A stretch of DNA of 64,000 nucleotides, taken from RYN-230 sp963717125. Its GTDB lineage: Bacteria > Actinomycetota > Actinomycetes > Streptosporangiales > Streptosporangiaceae. Under the pieces are notes generated by a model. It saw only the letters and a program-made list of their open reading frames with translations. It was not told where the DNA came from and did not search any database. This document shows, in pieces, positions 27,575-37,133 of the stretch (its first letter is position 1; each line of letters begins with the position of its first letter). The stretch covers positions 62,001 to 126,000 of the forward strand of contig CAVQVG010000013.1 in assembly GCA_963717125.1 (NCBI GenBank), given 5' to 3'. The translations under genes and the position numbers were made by a program.

Positions 27575-28869
27575 GATTCCTCCAGCGGGATGGTGGCGTG
27601 CACGCGGAAACCTCCGCCAGGCCGGGGGCCAACCGCGAGGTGGCCGTTCAGCATGGCCACTCGCTCACGCATCCCCACCGTCCCGTGCCCAGCGCCCGGA
27701 ATGCCGGCAGCCAGGCCGGCCGCGGCGCCGCGGCCGTCGTCGGTCACGTCAATGTCGAGCGTGTCGCCGAAGGTCAGGGTGACCGTAGCAGTGGCCGGCC
27801 CGGCATGCTTGACCACGTTGGTCAGCGCCTCCTGCACGATCCGGTAGACAGTCAGGCTCACGTCCTCGCGGATCTCGCCGAGCTCGCCCGCCGTGTGCAC
27901 GGTCACCGGCAGGCCTGCCGCGCGCATCTCCTGCGCCAGCGCGCCGATATCCGCCAGGCCAGGCGGCGCGAGCCGGGCCTGGCCAGCGCCGCCGCCCGCA
28001 TCAGCATCGGCGCCATCGTCGGCTTGCTCGCCGGAGCGAAGCAGTCCGAGCAGGCCGCGCATCTCCTCCAGCGCCGTGCGGCCGGTCTGCTCCACCTGGG
28101 TCATGGCGGCCATCGCCCGCCCAGGGTCCCGGCCGATCGTCCGCTGCGCGCCCTGCGCCTGGATCACCACGACGCTCAGATGGTGGGCCACGACGTCGTG
28201 CAGCTCACGGGCGATGCGCAGCCGCTCGGCCATCGTGGCGCGGCGAGCTTCCTCCTGCTGCCGGGCCGCACTCAGCTCGGCGCGTTCCCTCATGATCTCC
28301 AGATGAGCGCTGCGCGCCGAGAACTGGCCGCGGATCACCAGGCCGACCAGCCACGCCCCGCCGGCGGCGAGCAGGATGCGTACCAGCGTCACTGTGGGAA
28401 GCCACGTCGCACCGAGCGCGACCGGGATCCCGATGCCGAGCAGCACGATGACCGTGGCCGTGGCCAGGCCGAATGCCAGGCGCCGGCCGCCGTAGACAGC
28501 GGCGCTGTATGAAGAGATCAGAACCGCGATGAAGCCACCCTCCAGCGATGTCCCCAGCGCGGCAAGCCCGGCGACGAGCAGGGCCATGACCACTACGACG
28601 GAACCGGGGAACCGCCGCCGGGCGTAGAGGATCAGCCCCATGGCGGCCAGGATCGCCGTGGCGGCAACCGGAACGTGCTCGCCCTGGTGCCTCGCGCCGA
28701 GCGCGCTGCCAGCGCCGAGGACGGCCACGGCCAGCGCGACTAACGCGTCGGCCAGATGCGCAGGGACCACGGGCCGCAGGCCCTTGCCGCCGGCCGTCGC
28801 CGGCGTGCGCCCATCCCGCGGAACTGACCGCGTCACGCCGCCGGCCTCGATTCTGCGCCAGAGTTTCAT
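27571..28869 (-). CDS. Sensor histidine kinase (HisKA_3 type)
   Basis: A 432-residue membrane kinase. Five or six hydrophobic segments span about residues 35-165 (LADALVALAVAVLGAGSAL, GSVVVVMALLVAGLAALG). Next come a HisKA_3 dimerisation helix with the phospho-acceptor His in RIARELHDVVAHHLSVVV, and an HATPase_c domain with an intact N box (VQEALTNVVKHAG), G1 (VTDDGRG) and G2 (GHGTVGMRERV). Start 28869 (MKLWRRIEAGG) is preferred to 28926. It forms a two-component system with the overlapping response regulator. The signal is unknown, but such kinases next to FtsX exporters often sense envelope or drug stress. Confidence 0.92.
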   Translation of the reverse strand: MKLWRRIEAGGVTRSVPRDGRTPATAGGKGLRPVVPAHLADALVALAVAVLGAGSALGARHQGEHVPVAATAILAAMGLILYARRRFPGSVVVVMALLVAGLAALGTSLEGGFIAVLISSYSAAVYGGRRLAFGLATATVIVLLGIGIPVALGATWLPTVTLVRILLAAGGAWLVGLVIRGQFSARSAHLEIMRERAELSAARQQEEARRATMAERLRIARELHDVVAHHLSVVVIQAQGAQRTIGRDPGRAMAAMTQVEQTGRTALEEMRGLLGLLRSGEQADDGADADAGGGAGQARLAPPGLADIGALAQEMRAAGLPVTVHTAGELGEIREDVSLTVYRIVQEALTNVVKHAGPATATVTLTFGDTLDIDVTDDGRGAAAGLAAGIPGAGHGTVGMRERVAMLNGHLAVGPRPGGGFRVHATIPLEES

Positions 28870-29060
28870 CGCTCTTGCACTGCCACCTTGTAGCTTGCCG
28901 GTAGCCAGCCGGGCCGGGATGCGCACCGCTGCGGCCTATCGGGGACGTAGTCACCTGCAGTCGGATTCTGTCGGATGCGGTCGGATGTGGCCAGAGACGA
29001 CAGGCAGCGAATCACGGGAGCCGCACGACGGCACCGGGATCAGCGGGAATCAATCTTGAC

Positions 29061-29250
29061 ATGACACGCGCACGCATCCTCGCCGCGCCACGGGACCTGT
29101 TCCGGCCGGCGGGATACGCCAACCACGATGCACGCCATTGCCTCGTCTGCTCGGGTGTCAGCCAAGACCGTGGAAGCCCCCCTTTCGGCTCACAGCGCGG
29201 TGTTCAGGCTGTCCTGGTCGACCCGCTCGTCTCCACCTGGCTCCCACGCG
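29061..29250 (+). pseudogene. TetR-family regulator fragment
   Basis: MTRARILAAPRDLFRPAGYA in one frame, followed in another by MHAIASSARVSAKTVEAPLS, together make the TetR N-terminal helix-turn-helix with a frameshift between them. The ligand domain is not recognisable downstream. This is a dead remnant. Confidence 0.6.
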
Positions 29251-29361
29251 ACCTCGTCAACCAGCTCCGCGACGGCGGAGCTGGTTGACGCACCGGAAAC
29301 TTCGACACCTGGCCGCACTGGCCCTGCCCGTCCGAGATGCCAAGCCGCCGCCACCCACTGA

Positions 29362-29693
29362 TCACCCAGCGGTCCTGGTGAACCGCCGATCTGAGCCACA
29401 GCACAGAACTCCTGTTCGGTACCAGTACCCATTCCGTGTTCCTCCTATGTTCCTGGCTGACTACAAACCGAGCACAGGAAACGTGACAGAACATCCTTTA
29501 TCTATCCGACCTGCCGGGAGCCGATACGACTATTAACCCGTGCAGATCGGCGGCCCCGAGCGCATACATGGCGCCGGTCGCCCCGGCCAATGGACCGCAG
29601 GGCGGGGCGTCCCGTGCGCCCGGTCAACGGCACCTTGCATACTTATGTGTCATCGCTCCGAGCGTGCAACGTCCTCTATTGCCGCATTGACAG
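29362..29693. other. Gene-free interval
   Basis: No gene is supported in these 332 bp. A weak dispersed-repeat piece (CCGCCGATCTG) is at about 29383-29393. Confidence 0.4.
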
Positions 29694-30269
29694 TCAGTGG
29701 GTCTGCGCGTTGGCCTGCGGACCGTTAACGAATTTCACAATCTCGTCGAGCCCTGGCCGGTAGCCGTCGGTGGTATCAACTGCCATCCAGGGTGCCGCTA
29801 CCGAGACTCGTTCGAAGGCGTCGCGATCGCGTGCGAAGCCGGCGAGGTCATGACCGGGCCGGGGGTCGGCGTGTACCCGCCGCACTGGGCTGTCCTGGCC
29901 CCGCTGCAGGACCCGGCGGAACGCCACCTCGTGAGGGACGAGGCAGTGCACGACACGCAGTTGCGCATGATCGCGGAGCCGCTCCAGGCGTGGCCGCCAT
30001 ATATGGTCCTGGAACGCGGCGTCAGCGATGGTCGTGACGCCTGCGCGCAGCAGCAACTCCAGGACGCCGAAGAAGACCGGCAGAGTCCGTGCCGTCAGCT
30101 TATCGCCGGGCGCCGGCACGAACCCGGGACGGGAATGGGTCATGCCTTCCTTGATCTCATCCCGGCAGATCGCCGGGCATCCCACCGCCCGCGCCAGCTC
30201 GTGGGCCAGCGTGGTCTTGCCTGCGCCCGCTGGGCCGCTGACCACCACCAGAGTCGGCAGAGATGCCAC
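29694..30269 (-). CDS. AAA_33/zeta-type P-loop kinase
   Basis: A 191-residue P-loop protein. Walker A is LVVVSGPAGAGKTTLAHELA (residues about 8-25), followed by ICRDEIKEGM, a typical substrate/lid segment of small-molecule or zeta-type kinases. A Walker-B-like strand ITTIADAAFQD and an Arg-rich lid (PHEVAFRRVLQRGQD) follow. It probably phosphorylates a small molecule. Without an epsilon-type antitoxin beside it, a zeta toxin role is not supported. Confidence 0.8.
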   Translation of the reverse strand: MASLPTLVVVSGPAGAGKTTLAHELARAVGCPAICRDEIKEGMTHSRPGFVPAPGDKLTARTLPVFFGVLELLLRAGVTTIADAAFQDHIWRPRLERLRDHAQLRVVHCLVPHEVAFRRVLQRGQDSPVRRVHADPRPGHDLAGFARDRDAFERVSVAAPWMAVDTTDGYRPGLDEIVKFVNGPQANAQTH

Positions 30270-30591
30270 CTGACAGGTATAGCCACAATCACCTAGCCAT
30301 GAACAGCCCGTCGCCGGAGCAGCAGGGGCGTCCGGTAGCCGCGATGAACGCTAACGGGGTCCGATGGTCACGATCAGGGGGTGATGAGCAGCGGATGCTC
30401 GCACCTGCGGAACGTGAAACGCTCTCGTGGGCTCGCGTGTTCGCCGTGACGTCGGGTCATGTGTTCGGGGGTGCCCGCTGACAGTGGTGCGGTGCGGCGG
30501 TGTCCTAGGTTCACCGGCCAGTCGGGGGGATTGCCCTGCCGGAGGCTGCTGGTGTCCATATGATCGGGCCCCGGGCGGGAAGGCGGACACC

Positions 30592-31818
30592 ATGCGTGGT
30601 GGCGGGTATCTGGTGGTTCTGGCCGGTGTGGCTGTCCTGGCCGCGGGCTGTGGCACGCAGCGGGCACAGGCCGCCGTCAACGTCGCCGCCGCTGCCGCTG
30701 GCACGGCCAGCCAGCGTGCCCGGGTCACCGTGACAACGACGACGCGGACGCAGGGCATGTCGGTGTCGTTTACCGAGACCGGTGCGTTCGACTTCGCCCG
30801 CTCCCGCGGCGTGCTGCGCATGGCCGGTCCCGCGGGGATGGCCAGTGAGGAACTGTTCGTCCCGCCGCACACATATGTGAAGCTGCCGGGCGGGACGCAC
30901 GGGCTGCTGCCGCGCGGCAAGTCCTGGATCGCCCTTGGCTCCGCGGCTGCCGGCGGGCTGGGGACAGCGCTGCTGGGCCCATTCGGCGGCACAGACCCAG
31001 GGGACCTGCTGGCTTCGCTCACGGCGGTCTCCAGCAACGTCAGCAAACTAGGCGCCGCGACCGTTCGCGGGGTCCCCGTTACCCATCTGCGGCTGGATGT
31101 CAACCCGGCGAAAGCCGCGTCCAGGGTCCCCCGCGGGCAGCGTGTGGGTTTCCGGGCCTTCGCCGCCAGCCTGGAGGCTGACACGATCCCCGTGGATGTA
31201 TGGGTGGACCAGCAGAACAGGGTGCGGCGGGTACGGTGGTCGCCGCGCCTGCCCGGTGGCATGGGCGCCCCCGCCGCTGCCCGTTTCACCCAGACAGCCG
31301 ATTTCTACGACTTTGGCGTAGCAGTGGAGGTTTCGGCCCCGCCGGCGAGCCAGGTCACCAGCATCTCCCACCTCGGCAAGAGCATGACAAGTTCAGCTAT
31401 CACCACCACCAGTGGATCGGCGAGGCCACCGCGCGCCTCCGGGACACTGTCACCAGCCCAGGCAGCAGCCGCCACCCAGGCCGTCCGCGCGTTCTGGCTG
31501 GCGCTGGGGCGTAACGACGCGCAAGCGGCCGCGCGCACGGTGCTCCCAGCACAGCACACCTGCTTCCGGTCGATGATGGGCGGCCCCCACATCACGGTCA
31601 CGTCGCTTGCCATCATCTCGGCGCAACCCGATGGGAACGCCAGGGCGACTGTGCGGTTCACCGTGAAAGCACGGGCCATCCTGGCAGGGCAGAGCATCCC
31701 CGTGCTGCCCCAGGGTCCTGGCCGCGTGCAATGGCTTATTACAACCGAAGTCGGCGGTCATTGGTATGTAGACCTTGGCCGCAGCAGCAGCCTGGCGTTC
31801 GGCCCAGCCTGCAATTAG
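30592..31818 (+). CDS. Lipoprotein, LppX/LprG-like N-terminal region
   Basis: A 408-residue secreted lipoprotein. The signal peptide MRGGGYLVVLAGVAVLAAGC ends at lipobox Cys20. Residues 25-250 show the beta-rich pattern of actinobacterial LppX/LprAFG-type lipid carriers (VSFTETGAFDFARSRGVLRM, TIPVDVWVDQQNRVRRVRW). A Ser/Thr/Pro linker near 270-290 leads to a second domain (QAVRAFWLALGRNDAQAAAR), resembling NTF2-like lipoprotein modules. Start 30592 is chosen because upstream codons do not form a signal peptide. It is probably anchored on the outer face of the membrane. The ligand is unknown. Confidence 0.8.
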   Translation: MRGGGYLVVLAGVAVLAAGCGTQRAQAAVNVAAAAAGTASQRARVTVTTTTRTQGMSVSFTETGAFDFARSRGVLRMAGPAGMASEELFVPPHTYVKLPGGTHGLLPRGKSWIALGSAAAGGLGTALLGPFGGTDPGDLLASLTAVSSNVSKLGAATVRGVPVTHLRLDVNPAKAASRVPRGQRVGFRAFAASLEADTIPVDVWVDQQNRVRRVRWSPRLPGGMGAPAAARFTQTADFYDFGVAVEVSAPPASQVTSISHLGKSMTSSAITTTSGSARPPRASGTLSPAQAAAATQAVRAFWLALGRNDAQAAARTVLPAQHTCFRSMMGGPHITVTSLAIISAQPDGNARATVRFTVKARAILAGQSIPVLPQGPGRVQWLITTEVGGHWYVDLGRSSSLAFGPACN

Positions 31819-32231
31819 CGCGACGCACCCCCTTGCTGGCGGCAGCATCCAGGCGTATTGACTCACCGAATACGCAATTCCGCCAGAGATTGCGACACCA
31901 CTTCCAAATCCGGATCTGATCTCAATCGCGTGCACGTTCTCAACCCGAACTAAACGCGCTCTCATGCCGCCGACCGGGCTGTTCCGGCTTCGGTAGCGAA
32001 GATCAACGTTCGGGGAAGGACTCGGGACTAGGCTCACATGTCGCCGGAGGCTGCTGAAGATCTAGCCGACCGTACGAGCGCCTTGAGAGCCTCGCCTCGC
32101 TATCTGAACAATGTGTAAACGCTGGCTGAAACCCAACTCAGGATAACCGTCCAGTAAAGAAGGATTTCGGCTTGGGTTTTGCCCAGGATTGCCCTCCAGT
32201 TGCCTCGGGGGGCAGTGAGATCTTGAAGTGC
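31819..32231. other. Gene-free interval containing a dispersed repeat
   Basis: No gene is supported in these 413 bp. The repeat at 31953-31977 is the only recognisable feature. Confidence 0.45.
31953..31977 (+). repeat. Dispersed intergenic repeat, copy 2
   Basis: Matches 1429-1453 at 24 of 25 positions, 30.5 kb away in the same orientation, with the core CTCATGCCGCCGACCG. Confidence 0.6.
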
Positions 32232-32678
32232 TCACGTTCTAAGATGACGGCCCACTCGCGGAGATGCGAGCACGTGGCGATGTTTTTGCGTTCCCAGCCG
32301 GTAGATGGCGAACGTAATCACGGCTGCAAATACGTACAAGAGCGATCGGGGGACGTTGGGCAGGTCTTGACTCGGTGCCCTGACAATTAGGGCGAGGCCG
32401 ATTCCTGCGGCGAGTGGGACTGCAGCCAGCAACTTAAGACTGACATCGTCGGTGGCAAGGATGTGGGCACATGTTTCGCGGTATACGTCAGCTAGACCGT
32501 TCAGCGTTGGATCGGACTCTCCCACGACTCCCGCATCACCGGGACTCACGAGGGTGCGCACGCGACGAGGAACCCCTTCACCTGGGCTGGGGGCAGGTTC
32601 GTTCCCCAATGAAGGGGTCACGGTTTTGGCGTGGGACGACCGTCTCATTACACCATCATCCTCGGTGTTGCCGCACAC
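32232..32678 (-). CDS. Hypothetical membrane protein
   Basis: A frame of 148 residues with two predicted membrane helices near the C terminus (LKLLAAVPLAAGIGLALIV and RSLLYVFAAVITFAIYRLG). The segment YRETCAHILATDDVSLKLLA resembles a family of small actinobacterial membrane proteins in which a short soluble helix precedes a membrane hairpin. The first 45 residues are low-complexity, so the true start may be internal. I cannot assign a role. Confidence 0.45.
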   Translation of the reverse strand: MCGNTEDDGVMRRSSHAKTVTPSLGNEPAPSPGEGVPRRVRTLVSPGDAGVVGESDPTLNGLADVYRETCAHILATDDVSLKLLAAVPLAAGIGLALIVRAPSQDLPNVPRSLLYVFAAVITFAIYRLGTQKHRHVLASPRVGRHLRT

Positions 32679-32772
32679 TCACATGACCCTATGAGGGCCG
32701 GGCCCCCTTCCCTGCTCAGCCCGGTAGCGGGACGCTCCGGGTGATGACGAGCTCGGGAAAGGAGGCCCGGCA

Positions 32773-33878
32773 ATGTCTGTCTACGTCGGCATCGACGTGC
32801 ACCGCAAGCGGTCCCAGGTGGCGGTGATCGCTGGGGACGGGAAGGTGCAGCTCAACCGGAACGTGGTCAACGGCTCAGAGCCGATGCTGCGGCTGATCGG
32901 CGGGCTGCCGGCGGGGACGCCGGTGGCGTTCGAGTCGGCCTACGGCTGGGGGTGGCTGCTGGAACTGCTCGAGGACTACAGCTTCGACCCGCACATGGTC
33001 CACCCGCTGCGGTGCAAGGCGATCGCCTCGGCCCGGCTGAAGAACGACAAGGTCAACGCGGCGATCCTGGCCCAGCTGCTGCGCGCGGACCTGCTGCCCG
33101 AGGCGTGGATCGCCCCGCAGCCGGTGCGCCAGTTGCGGGCGCTGCTGCGGCACCGGGCCAGCCTGGTACGGCTGGGCACCCGGCTGCGGAACCGGATCCA
33201 CGCGGTCGCCGCCGATCACGGGTATGACCGGACCGGGAGCTACTGGACCGGGCCGGGCCGTGGCTGGCTCGCTGAGCGGACCTCCCCCCGGTGTCCCGCG
33301 AGATCGTCACCGACTGCCTGGCGTTCATTGACGCCCTGGCACCCCAGATCGACCGGATCGACGGTGAGTTGCGGCGGCACGCGAAGGCCGACCCGCGGGT
33401 CAAAGTGCTGACGGCGCTGCCCGGCGTCGGGCAGTTCACCGCGCTGGTGATCGTGGCTGAGGTCGGTGACATCACCCGCTTCCCCAGTGCCCGCAAGCTG
33501 GCCAGCTGGGCCGGGCTGACACCGACAGTCCGCGGCTCGGACCTGAGTGTCCGGCACGGGCATATCTCCAAGCAGGGCTCAGCGTGGCTGCGGTGGGTCC
33601 TCAACCAGGCCGCCCAGACCGCCAAGCGGTCCCCGGAGTTCTCCGCCACCTACGCCGCGATCGCCAGGCGCCGCGGGAAGAAGATCGCCACCATCGCGAT
33701 CTCCCGCAAGCTGCTGACCCGCGCCTACCACCTGCTCGCGGCCGCGCAGGCCACGCAGGCAACCAGCACGGCCGGCACTGCCGGGCACGGGCCGGCAGAC
33801 CAGAGGAAGGTCGCCAAGCCCCGGGCACGCTCGCTTCAGCGGCATGAGCCGGCCACCAGGCCGCGCTCGATCACATGA
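32773..33878 (+). pseudogene. IS110-family transposase, one frameshift
   Basis: A DEDD transposase of about 368 residues in two frames. The N-terminal RuvC-like part has VGIDVHRKRSQVAV, the acidic residue in VAFESAYGWGW, and KNDKVNA. The C-terminal Tnp_20 part has LPGVGQFTALVIVAEVGDI and GHISKQGSAWLRW, containing the catalytic Ser region. The frame breaks at about 33268-33272: AERTSPRC should read AELDLPPVSREI, explained by one missing T. A ribosome binding site (AAAGGAGG) precedes the ATG. IS110 elements use a bridge RNA from a flanking non-coding end; about 90 bp upstream and several hundred downstream are available for one. Confidence 0.88.
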
Positions 33879-34519
33879 CTGAGCAGCCCGGTCCCCGAAC
33901 ACATGGTCATGGCGCCCGGCCCAGTACGCCGGCCAGACGCCGGATGGGTGCTTGCGAGACCACTCCGCCAGCCACACCCGGGGACAACCACGACCCCTCG
34001 TAAGCCAGCACGAAAGGACCCTTCCTCGCTGTCCATGATCACCCGCCGCCTGGCGGCGTCCAGCTCGTTCGTCCTCGCCGCTGCGCGGCTGCGGGCGCTC
34101 CAGCAGGACCCCCTCCAGCGCGGCGGCGTGACCCGGGCAGCTGCGAGGAAAGATCCCGGATAACAGTCAGCCCCCAGCCCGGCGACACCACGCAAGTTAC
34201 CGGGTTAAACCCCCACGCCCTCTTGACGCCAGTGGCCCTCATGGGTGCCGCGATGAGGCGCGTCGCCATCGAGCATTTGCAGTGGCTCGGCCAGGAGGAG
34301 CGCGGACCTGCGTCAGGTCGAGGTCTCGCAGGCGCTCGTGGCGCCAGCCATTGCCGTCTGGCGCCGATCGCGGAGCGTGACTGAAGCTCGGCGACAACCC
34401 GCGCGCTGAGCCGCCGATCTGTATCGATGGCGCTTTCTCCGTCTTGGCGGGTTGTGGAGGCCAGAACGGGTTGTTCTGGAGGTCTCTGCGGTCGTGCTGG
34501 AACCGGCTAGCCTGCGGCC
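33879..34519. other. Gene-free interval downstream of the IS110 copy
   Basis: In 641 bp I see no gene. It should contain the right end of the IS110 element, whose boundary cannot be fixed by eye because such elements lack inverted repeats. A dispersed-repeat core (AGCCGCCGATCTGT) is at 34409-34422. Confidence 0.45.
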
Positions 34520-35731
34520 ATGGGTACCTTGTCGATCATTAATGCTGGCGTGTTCGACGGTGTGTCTGACGGCCTGGCGGACGGGCCGGTGCACGTTGCC
34601 GACGGCCGCATCGTGTCGGTCGGCGAGCCGGCCGAGCCAGCCGGCCAGGTCATCGACGCGCGCGGCGGCACGGTGCTGCCCGGCCTGATTGACGCGCACT
34701 GCCACGCCTACGGCATCAGCCTGGACATGATGGCAACTGAGTCGCAGCCGCTCAGCTACGTCGCGCTGGCCGCCGCCCGGCGGCTGGGCCGGGCGCTAGC
34801 CCGCGGGTTCACCACGGTGCGTGACCCGGCAGGCGGGGATGCGGGACTGGCCCGGGCCATCGCCGAAGACCTCATTGCCTCGCCCCGTTACCTGTGGACC
34901 GGCGCGGCACTGAGCCAGACGGGGGGTCACGGCGACGCGCGCGGTCCCGATAGCGAGACCTGCCCGTGCTATGCGCACGGCTGTGAGGTTGTCGACGGAG
35001 TCGACCCGCTGCGCAGGGCGGTCCGGGAGCGGTTCCGCCGCGGCGCGCACGCGATCAAGATCATGACCTCGGGTGGTGTCATGTCGCTGGCCGACCCGAT
35101 CCGGATCCCGCAGTACTCCGCCGAGGAGATCCGCGCGGTGACCGATGAGGCGGCCCGGCGCGGCAGCTACGTGGCCGCGCACGCCTACTCGCCCGAGGCG
35201 ATCCGCCACTCGATCGGCAACGGCGTGCGCAGCATCGAGCACGGCAATCTGCTCGATGCGCAGACGGCGGCGGCGATGGTCTCGGCCGGGGCCTTTCTCG
35301 TGCCCACCCTGGCCGCCTATGACGCGATCGAGCGCCGGGGGGAGCAGATCGGCCTGCCGGCGACCTCCCGGCACAAGAACCGGGAGGTCCTGGAATCCGG
35401 GCAGCAGGCCGTCGAGCTTGCCCGCGCCGCCGGGGTGAGCGTCGGCTTCGGCACCGACCTGATGGGCGTGCTGGAGGACGAGCAGCTCAACGGCCTGCGC
35501 CTGCAAGCGGAGGTGGACGGGATCTGGACCGCGCTGGCCTCGGCTACCTCGGTCAACGCTGAGCTGATCGGCCGCCCTGACCTCGGCCGGGTCGCCGAGG
35601 GCTGCACCGCCGACCTGCTCATCCTCGACGGCAGCATCTCCGACGACCCATCGGTGGTGTGGTCACCCGACAGCCAGCGAACGATCGTGCAAGACGGCCG
35701 AGTCATCGCTGACTCCAGAGCGCGTCGTTAG
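34520..35731 (+). CDS. Metal-dependent amidohydrolase (imidazolonepropionase/prolidase-like)
   Basis: A 403-residue amidohydrolase-superfamily TIM-barrel enzyme. The first metal site is the HxH of LIDAHCHAYG. The bridging carboxylated lysine is probably in HAIKIMTSGG. Metal histidines lie in VAAHAYSPEA and RSIEHGNLLD, and the catalytic Asp in VGFGTDLMG. The beta-sandwich subdomain is split between residues 1-55 and the C terminus (GCTADLLILDGSISDDP). Close relatives hydrolyse N-acyl or dipeptide amides (prolidase/carnosinase-like branch). The actual substrate is unknown. It stands alone, with a well-placed ATG. Confidence 0.88.
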   Translation: MGTLSIINAGVFDGVSDGLADGPVHVADGRIVSVGEPAEPAGQVIDARGGTVLPGLIDAHCHAYGISLDMMATESQPLSYVALAAARRLGRALARGFTTVRDPAGGDAGLARAIAEDLIASPRYLWTGAALSQTGGHGDARGPDSETCPCYAHGCEVVDGVDPLRRAVRERFRRGAHAIKIMTSGGVMSLADPIRIPQYSAEEIRAVTDEAARRGSYVAAHAYSPEAIRHSIGNGVRSIEHGNLLDAQTAAAMVSAGAFLVPTLAAYDAIERRGEQIGLPATSRHKNREVLESGQQAVELARAAGVSVGFGTDLMGVLEDEQLNGLRLQAEVDGIWTALASATSVNAELIGRPDLGRVAEGCTADLLILDGSISDDPSVVWSPDSQRTIVQDGRVIADSRARR

Positions 35732-36043
35732 CAGACGCACAGGTAGCCGCCGATCTGCACGGGCGCAACGGGATACCCCTCCGGTAGTTGAAGCGCGCAG
35801 AAGAGAATAATCGGCGCAGCTGCCCGCCGATTCGCGGACCGGTCTCGTGGGCACGGTCATCGCCTACGCCTCGGGTCGGCTGACCTGCAGAAGTCCCGGG
35901 AGCATGAAGACCTGATCGAGCTGGCCAATCGGCACGGTGTCCGGTTCTGCTACCCGAGTTGGCTCAACTTAGTGCGCACGCTCGCGAGAGCAGGTGATGC
36001 CCCCCGGTTGTACTGGATAGCCGGGCTGACCGGAAGCGTGAGT
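35732..36043. other. Gene-free interval
   Basis: Only the dispersed repeat at 35743-35758 is recognisable in these 312 bp. Confidence 0.4.
35743..35758 (+). repeat. Dispersed intergenic repeat, copy 3
   Basis: GTAGCCGCCGATCTGC here is identical to 36923-36938; the 13-bp core GCCGCCGATCTGC also occurs at about 11986-11998. Confidence 0.55.
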
Positions 36044-36775
36044 TCAGGCTGGCCCCCTGCGGCATGCGCCGGCCACGGTGCGTCGTGCATCCCGCCACGC
36101 GATCACCGCTGTCCGGGCCCGCGGCGAGGCCACCGGCTGGCCCTGCCGCCGGGCGCGGAGCTGCTCTTTCAGCCAGGCCGGCGCATGCGCCTGCTCGATC
36201 GCCTGTGTCTTGGTCAGCAGCTGGCCCGTCTGCAAAGCGTGGCGGCCACGTGCCATCGACGTCAGCCCCAGGTCCGCGATCACCGGGTTCAGCCACCACA
36301 GCGGCCGGCCCGCGGCGTGCGCCCAGTACCCGCACAACTCCGCGCGCGCGGCGCGGCGGACGTCATCGTCGGTCATCCCCGGCAGCACAGCGGCTGGCGG
36401 GCGGCCCAGGACGGCGAAGCCGTGCCGGACGAGCTCGGCTCGCGTCACCCCCGACAGGCTGCGCTGGACAAGCGAGCTGTGGGTCCACGTCGGGTGCAGC
36501 GCCCTGAGCTCGGCCAGCCTGCCCGCATCCACGTACACGCAGCCCAGATCCAGTCCGTGAGCGGCCCCCTGGTCCAGCTCGCGGTGCAGGCTGGCCAGGA
36601 TCTCCTGCCGTGCCGGGCCGACCGGGCCCCCCGTCAGGGCAACCAGGTCGAGATCACTGACACCAGGGACGTAATCTCCGGTGGCCAGCGAACCAGCCAC
36701 CAGCAAATCGGTCACCCAGCCAAGGTCATCCAGACGTTCGGCAAGGTGACGGACGACCGGTGGCATGTAGGTCAC
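36044..36775 (-). CDS. Nucleotidyltransferase-domain protein (aminoglycoside adenylyltransferase-like)
   Basis: A 243-residue protein with a pol-beta-type nucleotidyltransferase fold. The signature is DLLVAGSLATGDYVPGVSDL followed by DLVALTG, with the GS motif and the DLD metal-binding aspartates. A helical C-terminal half (ARAELCGYWAHAAGRPLWW, HALQTGQLLTKTQAIEQA) resembles the DUF4111/ANT substrate-binding domain. It may adenylylate an aminoglycoside or another small molecule. Resistance is an inference only. Confidence 0.78.
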   Translation of the reverse strand: MTYMPPVVRHLAERLDDLGWVTDLLVAGSLATGDYVPGVSDLDLVALTGGPVGPARQEILASLHRELDQGAAHGLDLGCVYVDAGRLAELRALHPTWTHSSLVQRSLSGVTRAELVRHGFAVLGRPPAAVLPGMTDDDVRRAARAELCGYWAHAAGRPLWWLNPVIADLGLTSMARGRHALQTGQLLTKTQAIEQAHAPAWLKEQLRARRQGQPVASPRARTAVIAWRDARRTVAGACRRGPA

Positions 36776-37133
36776 TCCGGCCAGCCTACGGGCCCAGACT
36801 AGTGCGCAGATTCAGCTCTCATGAATCGAGAACGAGCAGGTCACAGTGCCGAGTCAGCTCAGTACTCAGAATCGTGAGCCAACTCAGGACAGAGTGGTTG
36901 GCGCTCCGCTGACGGCGCGCAAGTAGCCGCCGATCTGCGCGACGCATTGCGGCTGCCGCGAGTGTCCGTGCTGGAGGCAGACCTGGGCGTTCTGTTGCCG
37001 GGCTGTCCGCACTGGGGGCTGACCATAGCGGTAGCCAAGCCCGGCCGGTGGCGCGCCGGAGTCTAGGCGCCGGGTGGCACGGCGCCCGGCAGTAGGCTGG
37101 TGCCGCCCTGTTGCAGCGGATATGGGATTGGCC
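36776..37133. other. Gene-free interval with a dispersed repeat
   Basis: Contains dispersed repeat copy 4 at 36923-36938 (GTAGCCGCCGATCTGC). Nothing else is supported in these 358 bp. Confidence 0.4.

Noticed and set aside
29694..30269. Zeta toxin of a toxin-antitoxin system
   Set aside because: P-loop kinase motifs are present but there is no epsilon-like antitoxin beside it, and the residues fit the broader AAA_33 kinase group.
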